From the NCBI GenBank assembly GCA_014379885.1, contig JACMKW010000311.1, forward strand, positions 1 through 16,649: DNA of 16,649 bases, read 5' to 3'. Both the position numbers and the translations under genes were made by a program. The notes under the pieces are model-generated. The model was not told where the DNA came from. It worked only from the letters and a program-made list of their open reading frames with translations, and ran no database searches. The DNA comes from Rhizobacter sp. (GTDB lineage Bacteria > Pseudomonadota > Gammaproteobacteria > Burkholderiales > Burkholderiaceae). Positions 1 to 6,432 of the stretch are shown one piece after another; position 1 is the first letter of the stretch, and each line of letters starts with the position of its first letter.

Positions 1-982
1 CGCCAGTTAGGCCGGCTTGCAGTTCGTCGCGCAGCAACTGGCCTACCTTCGCGGCGTTGTCCAGCAGGCCATCTTCTTCAATGATGCGCAGCGTCTCGAC
101 CCCGCCGCGCATGGCCAGCGGGTTGCCGCCGAACGTGGTGCCGTGGTTGCCCGGGCCCAGCACGTGCTGCGCGCGCGGGCCTACGACGATGGCACCCACC
201 GGCACGCCCGAGGCCAGGCCCTTGGCCAGCGGCATCACGTCGGGCAAGATTCCGGCCCATTGGTGGGCGAACCACTTGCCGGTGCGGCCCATGCCGCACT
301 GCACCTCGTCGAGCATCAAGAGCCAGCCACGTTCATCGCAGATGCGGCGCACGGCTTGCAGGTACTCGAGCTTAGTGGGATTGATGCCGCCTTCGCCCTG
401 GATCACTTCCAGGAACACGGCCACCACGTTGGGGTTGGTCTTGGCGACGTTCTCGATGGCGGCCACGTCGTTGAGCGGCACACGCACGAAGCCCTCGACC
501 AGGGGCCCGAAGCCGGCCTGGATCTTGGGGTTGCCGGTGGCCGACAGCGTGGCGATCGAGCGGCCGTGGAAGGCTTTCTCGTAGACGATGACCTCGGGGC
601 GGTCGATGCCCTTGTCATGGCCGAACTTGCGTGCGATCTTCAACGCGCCTTCGTTGGCTTCGAGGCCGGTGCTGCAGAAGAACACATTGGTCAGCCCCGA
701 AAGCTCGGTGAGTTTGGCGGCCAGTTTTTCCTGCAGCGGCACCTGGTAGTAGTTGCTGCTATGAATCAGCTTGCCGATCTGCTCTTGCAGCGCGGGCACG
801 AGCTTGGGGTGGGCGTGGCCGAGGGTGTTGACGGCAATGCCGCCCAGCCCATCGAGGTATTTCTTGCCATCGGTGTCCCACAGCCAGCAGCCTCGGCCGT
901 ACGCAAGCGCCATCGGCAGGCGGCCGTAGGTGGGCATCACGTGCGGTTCGGGGCTGGCGGACAGTTTGTCGGGCGCGTTCAT
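1..982 (-). CDS. argD: Acetylornithine aminotransferase ArgD (N-terminal 327 residues, C terminus beyond window)
   Basis: PLP-dependent class III aminotransferase that transaminates N-acetylglutamate semialdehyde to N-acetylornithine in cytosolic arginine synthesis; many family members also serve lysine synthesis. Read on the minus strand from the ATG at 982-980. The PLP-binding features are visible: S-T-G-L-E-A-N-E near residues 104-111, F-H-G-R-S at 138-142, L-D-E-V-Q at 224-228, and the Schiff-base lysine in L-A-K-G-L-A-S-G (Lys254). The G-T-T-F-G-G-N-P-L-A block follows at 281-290. The family is usually about 400 residues, so roughly 70 are missing off the left edge. The start is supported by an AGGA ribosome-binding site a few bases upstream and a TAGAAT -10-like box at 1016-1021. 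The gene is divergent from the DUF3579 gene. Other class III aminotransferases (succinylornithine or ornithine transaminases) are close relatives, but the neighbourhood favours argD. Confidence 0.93.
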   Translation of the reverse strand, partial: MNAPDKLSASPEPHVMPTYGRLPMALAYGRGCWLWDTDGKKYLDGLGGIAVNTLGHAHPKLVPALQEQIGKLIHSSNYYQVPLQEKLAAKLTELSGLTNVFFCSTGLEANEGALKIARKFGHDKGIDRPEVIVYEKAFHGRSIATLSATGNPKIQAGFGPLVEGFVRVPLNDVAAIENVAKTNPNVVAVFLEVIQGEGGINPTKLEYLQAVRRICDERGWLLMLDEVQCGMGRTGKWFAHQWAGILPDVMPLAKGLASGVPVGAIVVGPRAQHVLGPGNHGTTFGGNPLAMRGGVETLRIIEEDGLLDNAAKVGQLLRDELQAGLTG

Positions 983-989
983 GGCAGGC

Positions 990-1002
990 TTCCTGTCAGG
1001 AA
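990..1002. repeat. 13-bp perfect palindrome over the argD ribosome-binding site
   Basis: TTCCTG-T-CAGGAA is a perfect inverted repeat with one central base. On the minus strand its second arm supplies the AGGA of the argD ribosome-binding site, seven bases before the ATG. It could be a protein-binding operator or, in mRNA, a structure that hides the ribosome-binding site; a 6-bp hairpin with a 1-base loop is not itself stable. Function unknown. Confidence 0.4.
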
Positions 1003-1015
1003 AAAGGAGCGTTTG

Positions 1016-1021
1016 ATTCTA
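1016..1021 (-). promoter_or_regulatory. Putative -10 box of argD
   Basis: Minus-strand TAGAAT (5 of 6 bases of the sigma-70 consensus) lies about 34 bases before the argD ATG. No good -35 hexamer is seen at 16-18 bases; the nearest T-rich hexamer (TTATCG, 1041-1046) is 19 bases away. Confidence 0.4.
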
Positions 1022-1105
1022 AGGGTCGGCTCCCAGTGGCCGATAAGAGGGGATGGATCACGCCCTGGCCCTTGAAGACGATGCTGCGGTGCAGCACGAA
1101 CACGG

Positions 1106-1111
1106 CACAAT
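1106..1111 (+). promoter_or_regulatory. Possible -10 box of the DUF3579 gene
   Basis: CACAAT within GGCACAATAG resembles the TACAAT-type -10 boxes common in GC-rich betaproteobacteria and lies about 55 bases before the chosen DUF3579 start. No clear -35 is seen. It supports starting the gene at 1164 rather than at the upstream in-frame ATG at 1053, which lies before this box. Confidence 0.25.
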
Positions 1112-1163
1112 AGCCGCGGAACGGCCCGCCAGCGCGGCACGTTCCGCAGCCCCGCGCCAACGC

Positions 1164-1493
1164 ATGACATCTCCTGCCCCCCGCGAAGTTTTTATCCAAG
1201 GCTTGACCAAGGACGGCAAGACCTTTCGCCCCAGTGACTGGGCCGAGCGGCTGGCCGGTGCGATGTCTTGTTTCCGTCCGGGTGGTTCGGTGGGTGGCCC
1301 GGGGGCCTTCATCGGCTATTCGCCGTATTGCGTGCCGCGCGTGATCAACGGCGTGAAGTGTGTGATCGTCAACGAAGCCCTGCGCGACATCGAACTGATG
1401 GCCTGGGACTTCGTGATGAACTTCGCTCGCGACAACAACCTGCAGGTGACCGACGCTTGCCTGCTGCCCGGGCCGCCCAAGATTGATTCTTGA
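1164..1493 (+). CDS. DUF3579 family protein
   Basis: Small soluble protein of 109 residues matching the DUF3579 family of betaproteobacteria, function unknown. Recognisable features are the N-terminal block E-V-F-I-Q-G-L-T-K-D-G-K-T-F-R-P-S-D-W-A-E-R-L (residues 8-30), a Gly-rich segment (40-47), the Y-S-P-Y-C-V-P motif (52-58) and the C-terminal L-L-P-G-P-P-K. The open frame extends upstream to an ATG at 1053, but those 37 residues are low-complexity and Ala/Arg-rich and do not look like the family, so I start at the ATG at 1164. No strong ribosome-binding site is seen. In Burkholderiales this family is commonly found beside argD/argF and rpsT, which fits here. There is no signal peptide or membrane segment. 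Confidence 0.85.
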   Translation: MTSPAPREVFIQGLTKDGKTFRPSDWAERLAGAMSCFRPGGSVGGPGAFIGYSPYCVPRVINGVKCVIVNEALRDIELMAWDFVMNFARDNNLQVTDACLLPGPPKIDS

Positions 1494-1500
1494 GTGCCAA

Positions 1501-1530
1501 TGAAAAAGGCCCGCTGTTGCGGGCCCTTTC
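1501..1530 (-). terminator. Tandem intrinsic terminator, unit 1 (distal from rpsT)
   Basis: Stem GGCCCGC (1508-1514) / GCGGGCC (1519-1525) with a 4-base loop. On the minus strand it is followed by a run of five T (plus-strand A run 1503-1507), the layout of a Rho-independent terminator for rpsT transcripts. On the plus strand the stem is followed only by CTTTC, so termination of the DUF3579 transcript is less certain but possible. Confidence 0.7.
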
Positions 1531-1560
1531 AACAAAAAGCCCGCTTGACGCGGGCCTTTC
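1531..1560 (-). terminator. Tandem intrinsic terminator, unit 2
   Basis: Stem GCCCGC (1539-1544) / GCGGGC (1550-1555), loop TTGAC, with a minus-strand T run (1534-1538). The 30-bp unit matches the next one at 28 of 30 positions, which suggests a recent tandem duplication. Confidence 0.75.
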
Positions 1561-1590
1561 AACAAAAAGCCCGCTTGACGCGGGCTTTGC
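1561..1590 (-). terminator. Tandem intrinsic terminator, unit 3 (nearest rpsT)
   Basis: Best formed of the three: a 9-bp stem AAAGCCCGC (1566-1574) / GCGGGCTTT (1580-1588) around the loop TTGAC, with a T-rich tract downstream on the minus strand. It begins about 20 bases after the rpsT stop codon and is probably the main rpsT terminator. Confidence 0.8.
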
Positions 1591-1610
1591 TTCGCTATCC
1601 GGGAACCGAA

Positions 1611-1904
1611 TCAGGCGGCGAGCGCCTTGACCTTGGCCGACAGGCGGCTCTTGTGGCGCGCGGCCTTGTTCTTGTGGAACAAGCCCTTGTCGGCCACGGA
1701 ATCGATCACGCTCTGGGCAGAGTGGAACAGCTCGGTGGCCTTGGCCTTGTCGCCAGCGACAACGGCTTTCTGAACATTCTTGATGACGGTGCGGAACTTC
1801 GAACGCAGCGCGGTGTTGGCGGCGTTGAGTTTGACGTCTTGACGAACACGCTTGAGGCCCGAAGCAATGCGGACCGTCTTTTTGACTTTGGACGAAGTGG
1901 CCAT
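1611..1904 (-). CDS. rpsT: 30S ribosomal protein S20
   Basis: S20 (97 residues) binds 16S rRNA early in assembly of the small ribosomal subunit. The sequence is highly basic and shows the expected S20 pattern: a Lys/Arg-rich N terminus, [19 protein letters not shown] (about 21-39), and the C-terminal [18 protein letters not shown] block (about 72-89). Length is normal for betaproteobacteria. The ATG at 1904-1902 is preceded by an A-rich leader with a GGCAG element and a promoter around 1952-1981. It is transcribed away from murJ and ends before three tandem terminators. S20 genes in many bacteria are single-gene transcripts, as here. Confidence 0.97.
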   Translation of the reverse strand: MATSSKVKKTVRIASGLKRVRQDVKLNAANTALRSKFRTVIKNVQKAVVAGDKAKATELFHSAQSVIDSVADKGLFHKNKAARHKSRLSAKVKALAA

Positions 1905-1951
1905 GTTTGAGCTGCCTTTTTTGTAGAGCGCCAGATTAAGCGAAGTCAGCG

Positions 1952-1981
1952 AGTATAGCAGTCGAACTTCCAGGCCCGCAA
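1952..1981 (-). promoter_or_regulatory. Putative rpsT sigma-70 promoter
   Basis: On the minus strand, -35 TTGCGG (1976-1981) and -10 TATACT (1952-1957) are separated by 18 bases. The -10 lies about 48 bases before the rpsT start codon, leaving a short leader. It stands back to back with the murJ promoter. Confidence 0.55.
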
Positions 1982-1991
1982 ACCGCCCCTC

Positions 1992-2018
1992 GTGACGTTA
2001 GCGGGCGCTACCTATAAT
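1992..2018 (+). promoter_or_regulatory. Putative murJ sigma-70 promoter
   Basis: A perfect -10 TATAAT (2013-2018) with a -35-like GTGACG (1992-1997, core TGAC matches) at a short spacing of 15 bases. It lies about 50 bases upstream of the chosen murJ ATG. Its position excludes the open-frame GTG at 1992 as the start, since that would lie upstream of the transcript. Confidence 0.55.
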
Positions 2019-2066
2019 CCGCCCGCACCCGAGGCGGGTTTTCCGCCCGTGCTTCCGGCTTCCTCC

Positions 2067-3623
2067 ATGAATCTGCTGCGTGCTGCCTCGACCGTCTCCC
2101 TGCTGACACTGGCATCACGCATCACCGGTCTGGGTCGCGAATTGGTCATGGCGGCCCTGTTCGGTGCCGGTGCCTGGACCGATGCGTTCCAGGCCGCCTT
2201 CCGCATTCCCAACATGTTGCGGCGCCTGTTCGCCGAAGGAGCCTTTTCGCAGGCGTTTGTGCCGCTGCTTGGCAACACCCGGGCAAGGGACGGCGATGAG
2301 GTGACCAAGGCACTCATCAGTGCCGTCGCCACGGTGCTGTTCTGGGCGCTGCTCGTCACTTGCCTGATCGGCATCGTCGCGTCGCCAATCGTTGTGTGGC
2401 TCATGGCATCGGGCCTGAAAGAGTTCGATGGCGCGGTGTTGATGACGCGTTGGATGTTCCCCTACATCGGGTTTGTGTCGCTGGTGGCCTTGTCTGCGGG
2501 GGTGCTCAACACCTGGAAGCACTTTGCCGTGCCGGCTGCGTCGCCCGTGCTCCTGAATCTGTCGATGATCGGCGCCGGCTGGTGGCTCTCGCCGTGGTTC
2601 AAACGCTGGGGCATCGAGCCGATCTATGCCATGGCGGCGGGTGTGATGTTGGGCGGGGTGTTGCAACTGGCTGTGCAGTTGCCGGCGCTGCGGCGTATCG
2701 GGGTGGTGCCTCGCATCGGCCTCACCTGGGCCCGCGTGCGTGCGGCCTGGAATCACCCCGGTGTCCATGTCGTGTTGAAGAAAATGGCGCCCGCCCTGCT
2801 GGGCGTGTCGGTCGCGCAGATCTCGCTGATGATCAATACCCACATCGCGTCTCACATCGGCGTGGGTGCCGTGTCTTGGCTCACCTATGCCGACCGGCTG
2901 ATGGAGTTCCCCACGGGCTTGCTGGGGGTGGCGCTGGGGGTGGTGCTGATCCCGCAGTTGTCTGCGGCCCAGGGCAAGGGCGACAGCGCCGAATACTCGT
3001 CCATGCTGGACTGGGGCCTGCGCCTGACCTTGCTGCTGGCCTTGCCCTGCGCGGTGGCGCTGCTGGTGTTCGCGCAGCCGCTGGTGGCGCTGCTGTACCA
3101 GCGGGGCGCGTTCACCGCCGTCGACGTGTTGCAGACGGAACGCGCCTTGATGGCCTACGGCGTGGGCTTGCTCGGCATCATTGCCGTAAAGGTGCTGGCA
3201 CCCGGCTTTTATGCGAGACAGGAGCTGCGCACGCCGGTGAAGATCGCGGTCGCGGTGCTCATCATCACGCAGCTGTTGAACCTGGGGCTGGTGCCCTGGT
3301 TGGGGCATGCCGGGTTGGCGCTTTCCATCAGCCTGGGTGCGATGATCAATTCGGTGATGCTGTTCATCGGTTTGCGCCGTCGCGGCGCTTTCCAGCCGGC
3401 GCCCGGTTGGGGGGCTTTCACGCTGCGTGTGGTGCTCGCCAGTGCGCTGATGGGCGGCTTTCTGATGTGGGCGGCGCAGGCCGTGCCGTGGATCGCCATG
3501 CAGACGCGCGACGGGCAGCGGATTGCACTGATGGCAGGATGCCTCACTGCGGCGGCCGCGCTGTATTTCGGCAGCTTGCTGGCCACGGGTTTGAAGTTCG
3601 GCCAGTTCATGCGACGCGGATAA
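2067..3623 (+). CDS. murJ: Lipid II flippase MurJ
   Basis: Integral membrane protein of 518 residues of the MurJ/MviN family (MOP superfamily), which flips lipid II across the inner membrane for peptidoglycan synthesis. The N terminus M-N-L-L-R-A-A-S-T-V is followed by the family block S-R-I-T-G-L-G-R-E and by A-F-R-I-P-N-M-L-R-R-L-F-A-E-G-A-F-S-Q-A-F-V-P. A run of hydrophobic segments, about 14 as expected, fills the rest; Arg and Glu residues of the central cavity seen in MurJ structures fall in these blocks. I start at the ATG at 2067 because it fits the family N terminus and follows the TATAAT at 2013-2018. The stop is 8 bases before the SirB1-like gene, so the two are probably co-transcribed. 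Length is normal. Confidence 0.96.
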   Translation: MNLLRAASTVSLLTLASRITGLGRELVMAALFGAGAWTDAFQAAFRIPNMLRRLFAEGAFSQAFVPLLGNTRARDGDEVTKALISAVATVLFWALLVTCLIGIVASPIVVWLMASGLKEFDGAVLMTRWMFPYIGFVSLVALSAGVLNTWKHFAVPAASPVLLNLSMIGAGWWLSPWFKRWGIEPIYAMAAGVMLGGVLQLAVQLPALRRIGVVPRIGLTWARVRAAWNHPGVHVVLKKMAPALLGVSVAQISLMINTHIASHIGVGAVSWLTYADRLMEFPTGLLGVALGVVLIPQLSAAQGKGDSAEYSSMLDWGLRLTLLLALPCAVALLVFAQPLVALLYQRGAFTAVDVLQTERALMAYGVGLLGIIAVKVLAPGFYARQELRTPVKIAVAVLIITQLLNLGLVPWLGHAGLALSISLGAMINSVMLFIGLRRRGAFQPAPGWGAFTLRVVLASALMGGFLMWAAQAVPWIAMQTRDGQRIALMAGCLTAAAALYFGSLLATGLKFGQFMRRG

Positions 3624-3631
3624 TCTGCGCC

Positions 3632-4501
3632 ATGCCCAGCCGCATGCAGTTTTCTGCTCCCACGCCGCTTGAATACTTCGCCACGCTGGTGGCCGAAGAC
3701 GCCAGCCTGTCGCTGGTCGAAGCGGCGGTGGCGATCGCACAAGACGACAACCCCCAGCTCGACACCCAGGCCGTGCTCTCCAAGATCGACAGCCTGGCCG
3801 AGCGGCTCAAGCGGCGTGTTCCGCCCGATGCAGGGCTCCGGCACCGCCTGCGCGCGCTGAACCACTTTTTCTTCCAGGAGTTGGGGTTCGCAGGCAACGT
3901 CAACAACTACTACGACCCCGGCAACAGCCTCGTGAGCACGGTGTTGGAAACGCGCCGCGGCATTCCCATCACGCTGGCAGTGCTCTACATCGAACTGGCC
4001 ACACAGATCGGTTTGACGGCGCGCGGCGTGTCGTTCCCCGGCCACTTTCTGGTCAAGCTGCGCTTGTCAGAAGGCGAGCTGGTGATCGATCCGTTCACCG
4101 GCCACTCGCTGTCGCGCGAACAACTGGACGAACTGCTCGGCCCTTACCGCCAAAGCCAGGGCCTGGTGGGTGATTTCGATGTGCCGCTGGGGCTCTTTTT
4201 GCAAGCCGCTCCGGCGCGCGACGTGCTGGCACGCATGCTGCGCAACCTGAAAGAGATTCACCGCAGCGCCGAGGACTGGCCGCGCTCGCTGGCGGTGCTG
4301 AACCGGCTGGTGATCCTGTTGCCTCAGGCCTGGGAGGAGCGCCGCGACCGAGGTTTGGTGCAAGTCGAGCTGGGTGCGCTGGAGGCCGCCTCGCTCGACC
4401 TGGCCGATTACCTCTCCCATGCGCCACAGGCCGCCGATCGGGTGGTCATCGGCAAGCGTTTGCTGGCCCTGCGTGACCTTGATTCCGATCGCCTGCATTG
4501 A
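3632..4501 (+). CDS. SirB1/transglutaminase-like protein with C-terminal TPR-like region
   Basis: A 289-residue cytosolic protein of the SirB1 family (transglutaminase-like fold, TPR-like C terminus). The conserved block N-N-Y-Y-D-P-G-N-S-L-V-S-T-V-L-E (91-106), the R-R-G-I-P-I-T-L motif (108-115), P-G-H-F-L-V-K (136-142) and I-D-P-F-T-G (152-157) are all visible. The His and Asp of the latter two match the transglutaminase triad positions, but I see no clear catalytic Cys, so enzymatic activity is doubtful. Helical repeats with W-P-R-S-L-A-V-L-N-R-L follow at about 226-260. The E. coli relative is encoded near prfA/prmC; the biochemical role is not established. The start is the ATG at 3632; an in-frame ATG at 3644 is possible. 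It closely follows murJ. Confidence 0.85.
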   Translation: MPSRMQFSAPTPLEYFATLVAEDASLSLVEAAVAIAQDDNPQLDTQAVLSKIDSLAERLKRRVPPDAGLRHRLRALNHFFFQELGFAGNVNNYYDPGNSLVSTVLETRRGIPITLAVLYIELATQIGLTARGVSFPGHFLVKLRLSEGELVIDPFTGHSLSREQLDELLGPYRQSQGLVGDFDVPLGLFLQAAPARDVLARMLRNLKEIHRSAEDWPRSLAVLNRLVILLPQAWEERRDRGLVQVELGALEAASLDLADYLSHAPQAADRVVIGKRLLALRDLDSDRLH

Positions 4502-4536
4502 GCTGTACGTCTGCCCAGCAACACCTGCGCTGCCCT

Positions 4537-4542
4537 TAGAAT
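4537..4542 (+). promoter_or_regulatory. Possible -10 box before the AI-2E-family permease
   Basis: TAGAAT (5 of 6 consensus) lies 54 bases before the permease ATG, in the 94-base gap after the SirB1-like gene. No convincing -35 hexamer is found at 16-18 bases. It could start a new transcript for the permease-hda-HAD-pcnB run. Confidence 0.3.
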
Positions 4543-4595
4543 TTGCCCCTTTGTGCGAGCCACCCACGCGGCCTGCATCACCCCACCGAGCATTG

Positions 4596-5657
4596 ATGAA
4601 CCTGACACCTGCCCAGCGGCAAACCCTCTCCTGGCTCCTGATCGCCCTGGTCGGTGTGTTGCTGGTGTGGCTGCTGTCTCCGGTGCTGACGCCGTTTCTG
4701 ATCGCCGGCGTGCTGGCCTACATGCTTCAGCCCGCGGTGGAACGCCTGGTCAAGCGGCGCGTGCCGCGTGCGCTGGCCGTTACCTTGGTGGAGGTGCTGG
4801 CCTTTGTCGTCATGCTGGCGGTGCTGCTGTTGATCGTGCCCATCCTCTCGAAAGAACTGCCTTTGCTGCGCGAGCAGCTGCCACTGCTGGCCGATCGGCT
4901 CAACAAGACGGCCTCGCCCTGGCTTGCACAGTTCGGCATTCAGGTCGCGCTCGACGGTGCAAACATCAAGGCATTTGTCGTGAAGTATCTCGGCGCCAAT
5001 GTTGAAGAAGGCCTGGCCGCGGCACTCAGCTCCGCACGCATTGGCGGCAGTTTCCTGCTGGCGCTGATCGGCAATGCGGTGCTCATCCCGGCGGTGTTGT
5101 TCTATCTGCTGATGGATTGGCCGCAGCTGTCACGGCGCTTGCACGATCTCATACCACCGCGCCTGCGTGACCGGGTGAACGGTTTCGTCAACGAAAGCGA
5201 CAGCATGCTGGGTCAGTACCTGCGCGGGCAGTTGCTGGTGATGGTCATTATGGCCGTGTACTACAGCGTCGGCCTGGCCTTGTTCGGTTTTGATCTGGCG
5301 GTGCCGGTGGGCGTGTTCACGGGCCTGGCGGTGTTCATTCCCTACCTCGGTTTCGGTCTGGGCATGCTGCTCGCGCTACTTGCGGGCGTGCTGCAGTTTG
5401 CGAGCTGGTACGGGTTGATTGGCGTGGCGGTGGTGTATGGCTTTGGGCAAGTGCTGGAAAGCTTTTTTCTCACACCGCGGCTGGTGGGTGAACGCATCGG
5501 CATCAACCCGTTGACGGTGATCTTCGCCCTCTTGGCCTTTGGGCACCTGGCCGGCTTTGTGGGTGTGCTGATTGCCTTGCCAGTGTGTGCCGTGCTGGTG
5601 GTGGCGGCCGGGCGCCTGCGCACGCTGTACGTCGAGAGCAAGTTGTACCGGGGATGA
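4596..5657 (+). CDS. AI-2E family transporter (PerM/YhhT-like permease)
   Basis: Inner-membrane protein of 353 residues of the AI-2E exporter-like family. The N-terminal pair of hydrophobic helices (about 12-45) is followed by A-Y-M-L-Q-P and R-R-V-P-R-A-L-A-V. A long amphipathic, charged region follows (about 85-135). Further helices carry the family motifs L-R-G-Q-L-L-V-M, F-I-P-Y-L-G (near residues 247-252), L-T-P-R-L-V-G-E-R-I-G-I-N-P and F-G-H-L-A-G-F-V-G-V-L-I-A-L-P near the C terminus. The substrate is unknown; family members have been linked to AI-2 export or Na+/H+ exchange, and the name should not be read as proof of autoinducer transport. The stop overlaps the hda start by 4 bases (ATGA), so translation of the two is probably coupled. 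Confidence 0.88.
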   Translation: MNLTPAQRQTLSWLLIALVGVLLVWLLSPVLTPFLIAGVLAYMLQPAVERLVKRRVPRALAVTLVEVLAFVVMLAVLLLIVPILSKELPLLREQLPLLADRLNKTASPWLAQFGIQVALDGANIKAFVVKYLGANVEEGLAAALSSARIGGSFLLALIGNAVLIPAVLFYLLMDWPQLSRRLHDLIPPRLRDRVNGFVNESDSMLGQYLRGQLLVMVIMAVYYSVGLALFGFDLAVPVGVFTGLAVFIPYLGFGLGMLLALLAGVLQFASWYGLIGVAVVYGFGQVLESFFLTPRLVGERIGINPLTVIFALLAFGHLAGFVGVLIALPVCAVLVVAAGRLRTLYVESKLYRG

Positions 5658-6325
5658 GACAGATACCCCTGGCCATTGGCAATGAGCCACTGCGCTCATT
5701 CGACAGTTTTGTGCCCGGCCCCAACGCGCCGGCGGTGGCCCACCTGCGTGGCCTCGCACACCAGGCCGCGCCGGTGTACTTGTGGGGCCCCTCGGGTGTG
5801 GGCAAGACCCACTTGCTGCACGCACTCACCAGCCAGGTTCAGCGGCTGGGTGGGCGGGCCAGTTGGTTCAGCGCGGCCGAGCCGGTGCCCTGGCAGTTTG
5901 AAGAGACCGACACGTTGATCGTGCTCGACGACTGCGATCGCTTCGACGAAGCCCAGCAACAAGCCGCCTTCGCGCTCTTCGTCGAAGCCACCACGCATGG
6001 CATTCCGGTGGCTGCCGCAGGCCAGGTGCCACCGGTCGATCTGCCCCTGCGTGAAGATCTGCGCAGCCGCCTCGGCTGGGGTCACGTGTTTGCGCTGGCT
6101 GCACTGAGCGAGCCCGAAGCCCGCGCGGCGCTGCGCCGCGAGGCTGATCGCCGCGGGCTCTTCTTGTTCGATGACGTGATGGATTACCTGCTGACGCGTT
6201 TTGCGCGCGACCTCAAGCACCTGATGTCGGTGCTCGACCGGCTCGACGAATTTGCGCTGGTGCACAAACGCGCGATCACCGTGCCCTTGCTCAAGCAGAT
6301 GCTGGCAGAAGAGAAGGGATCATGA
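5654..6325 (+). CDS. hda: DnaA regulatory inactivator Hda
   Basis: AAA+ protein of 223 residues related to DnaA domain III. With the DNA-loaded sliding clamp, Hda stimulates ATP hydrolysis by DnaA and so prevents re-initiation of replication. Visible features: an N-terminal clamp-binding hexapeptide-like Q-I-P-L-A-I (3-8), Walker A G-P-S-G-V-G-K-T (45-52), Walker B L-I-V-L-D-D (88-93), and D-L-R-S-R-L-G-W-G (135-143), the box VII region carrying the arginine finger. The C-terminal lid helices (about 172-220) follow, and there is no DnaA DNA-binding domain IV. The ATG at 5654 gives the clamp motif its usual place at the extreme N terminus and overlaps the permease stop. DnaA itself is excluded by size. 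Confidence 0.93.
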   Translation: MRQIPLAIGNEPLRSFDSFVPGPNAPAVAHLRGLAHQAAPVYLWGPSGVGKTHLLHALTSQVQRLGGRASWFSAAEPVPWQFEETDTLIVLDDCDRFDEAQQQAAFALFVEATTHGIPVAAAGQVPPVDLPLREDLRSRLGWGHVFALAALSEPEARAALRREADRRGLFLFDDVMDYLLTRFARDLKHLMSVLDRLDEFALVHKRAITVPLLKQMLAEEKGS

Positions 6326-6432
6326 GGCGCTGGTTACCAGTGCGGCGGGCCGAGCGCCGGGCCGCTCCCAAGCCGGCCCGCATCCCCTCGGGGGATCGGC
6401 CGCGGTACTCCGTGGAAGAGGGGTGGTCATGA
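6322..6432 (+). CDS. Possible 36-residue ORF bridging hda and the HAD gene
   Basis: An ATG at 6322 overlaps the hda stop (ATGA) and the ORF ends in a TGA at 6430-6432 that overlaps the ATG of the HAD gene (ATGA again). The peptide starts M-R-R-W-L-P-V-R-R-A-E-R-R and ends Y-S-V-E-E-G-W-S; it is Arg/Pro-rich and resembles no family I know. A GAAGGG element a few bases upstream, inside hda, could be its ribosome-binding site. Most of the ORF is the palindromic repeat at 6345-6415. It could be a genuine small protein, or simply a translated repeat that lets ribosomes run from hda into the next gene. The repeat has no stop codon in any of the three forward frames, so an open frame alone is weak evidence. 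Confidence 0.35.
   Translation: MRRWLPVRRAERRAAPKPARIPSGDRPRYSVEEGWS
6345..6415 (+). repeat. Palindromic repeat element, intergenic copy
   Basis: Outer stem GCGGGCCG (6345-6352) / CGGCCCGC (6374-6381) encloses an inner hairpin GGG-CCGCT-CCC (6359-6369). Next comes CCCC-TC-GGGGG (6384-6394) and a last hairpin CCGCGG-TACT-CCGTGG (6400-6415). The GGGCCGCTCCC and CCCCTCGGGGG boxes recur in the same order inside the deoxynucleoside kinase gene at 11859-11892. It fills the 103-base gap between hda and the HAD gene. It could be a dispersed repeat of the REP or RPE kind, or an mRNA processing or stability element within the operon. Confidence 0.6.

Noticed and set aside
17..1075. Plus-strand 352-codon open frame opposite argD
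   Set aside because: The minus strand encodes a complete aminotransferase motif set over the same bases; the plus-strand product is Gly/Ala/His-rich with no family features, as expected for an antisense shadow in GC-rich DNA.
2022..2042. CCCGC/GCGGG hairpin followed by TTTT just before murJ, as an attenuator
   Set aside because: The predicted transcription start from TATAAT at 2013-2018 falls inside the first arm, so the hairpin would not form fully in the mRNA.
2360..3631. Long plus-strand frame upstream of the SirB1-like gene, overlapping murJ
   Set aside because: The first 424 codons are murJ read out of frame (Gly/Ala/Arg-rich); family similarity begins only at the ATG at 3632.
2115..3740. 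Minus-strand 541-codon open frame opposite murJ
   Set aside because: Its product is Gln/His/Arg-rich without recognisable domains and it lies antisense to an unmistakable MurJ; a GC-driven shadow.
4596..5657. Quorum-sensing (AI-2) operon
   Set aside because: The family name is historical; there is no luxS, lsr or other signalling gene nearby, and the neighbours are replication and RNA genes.
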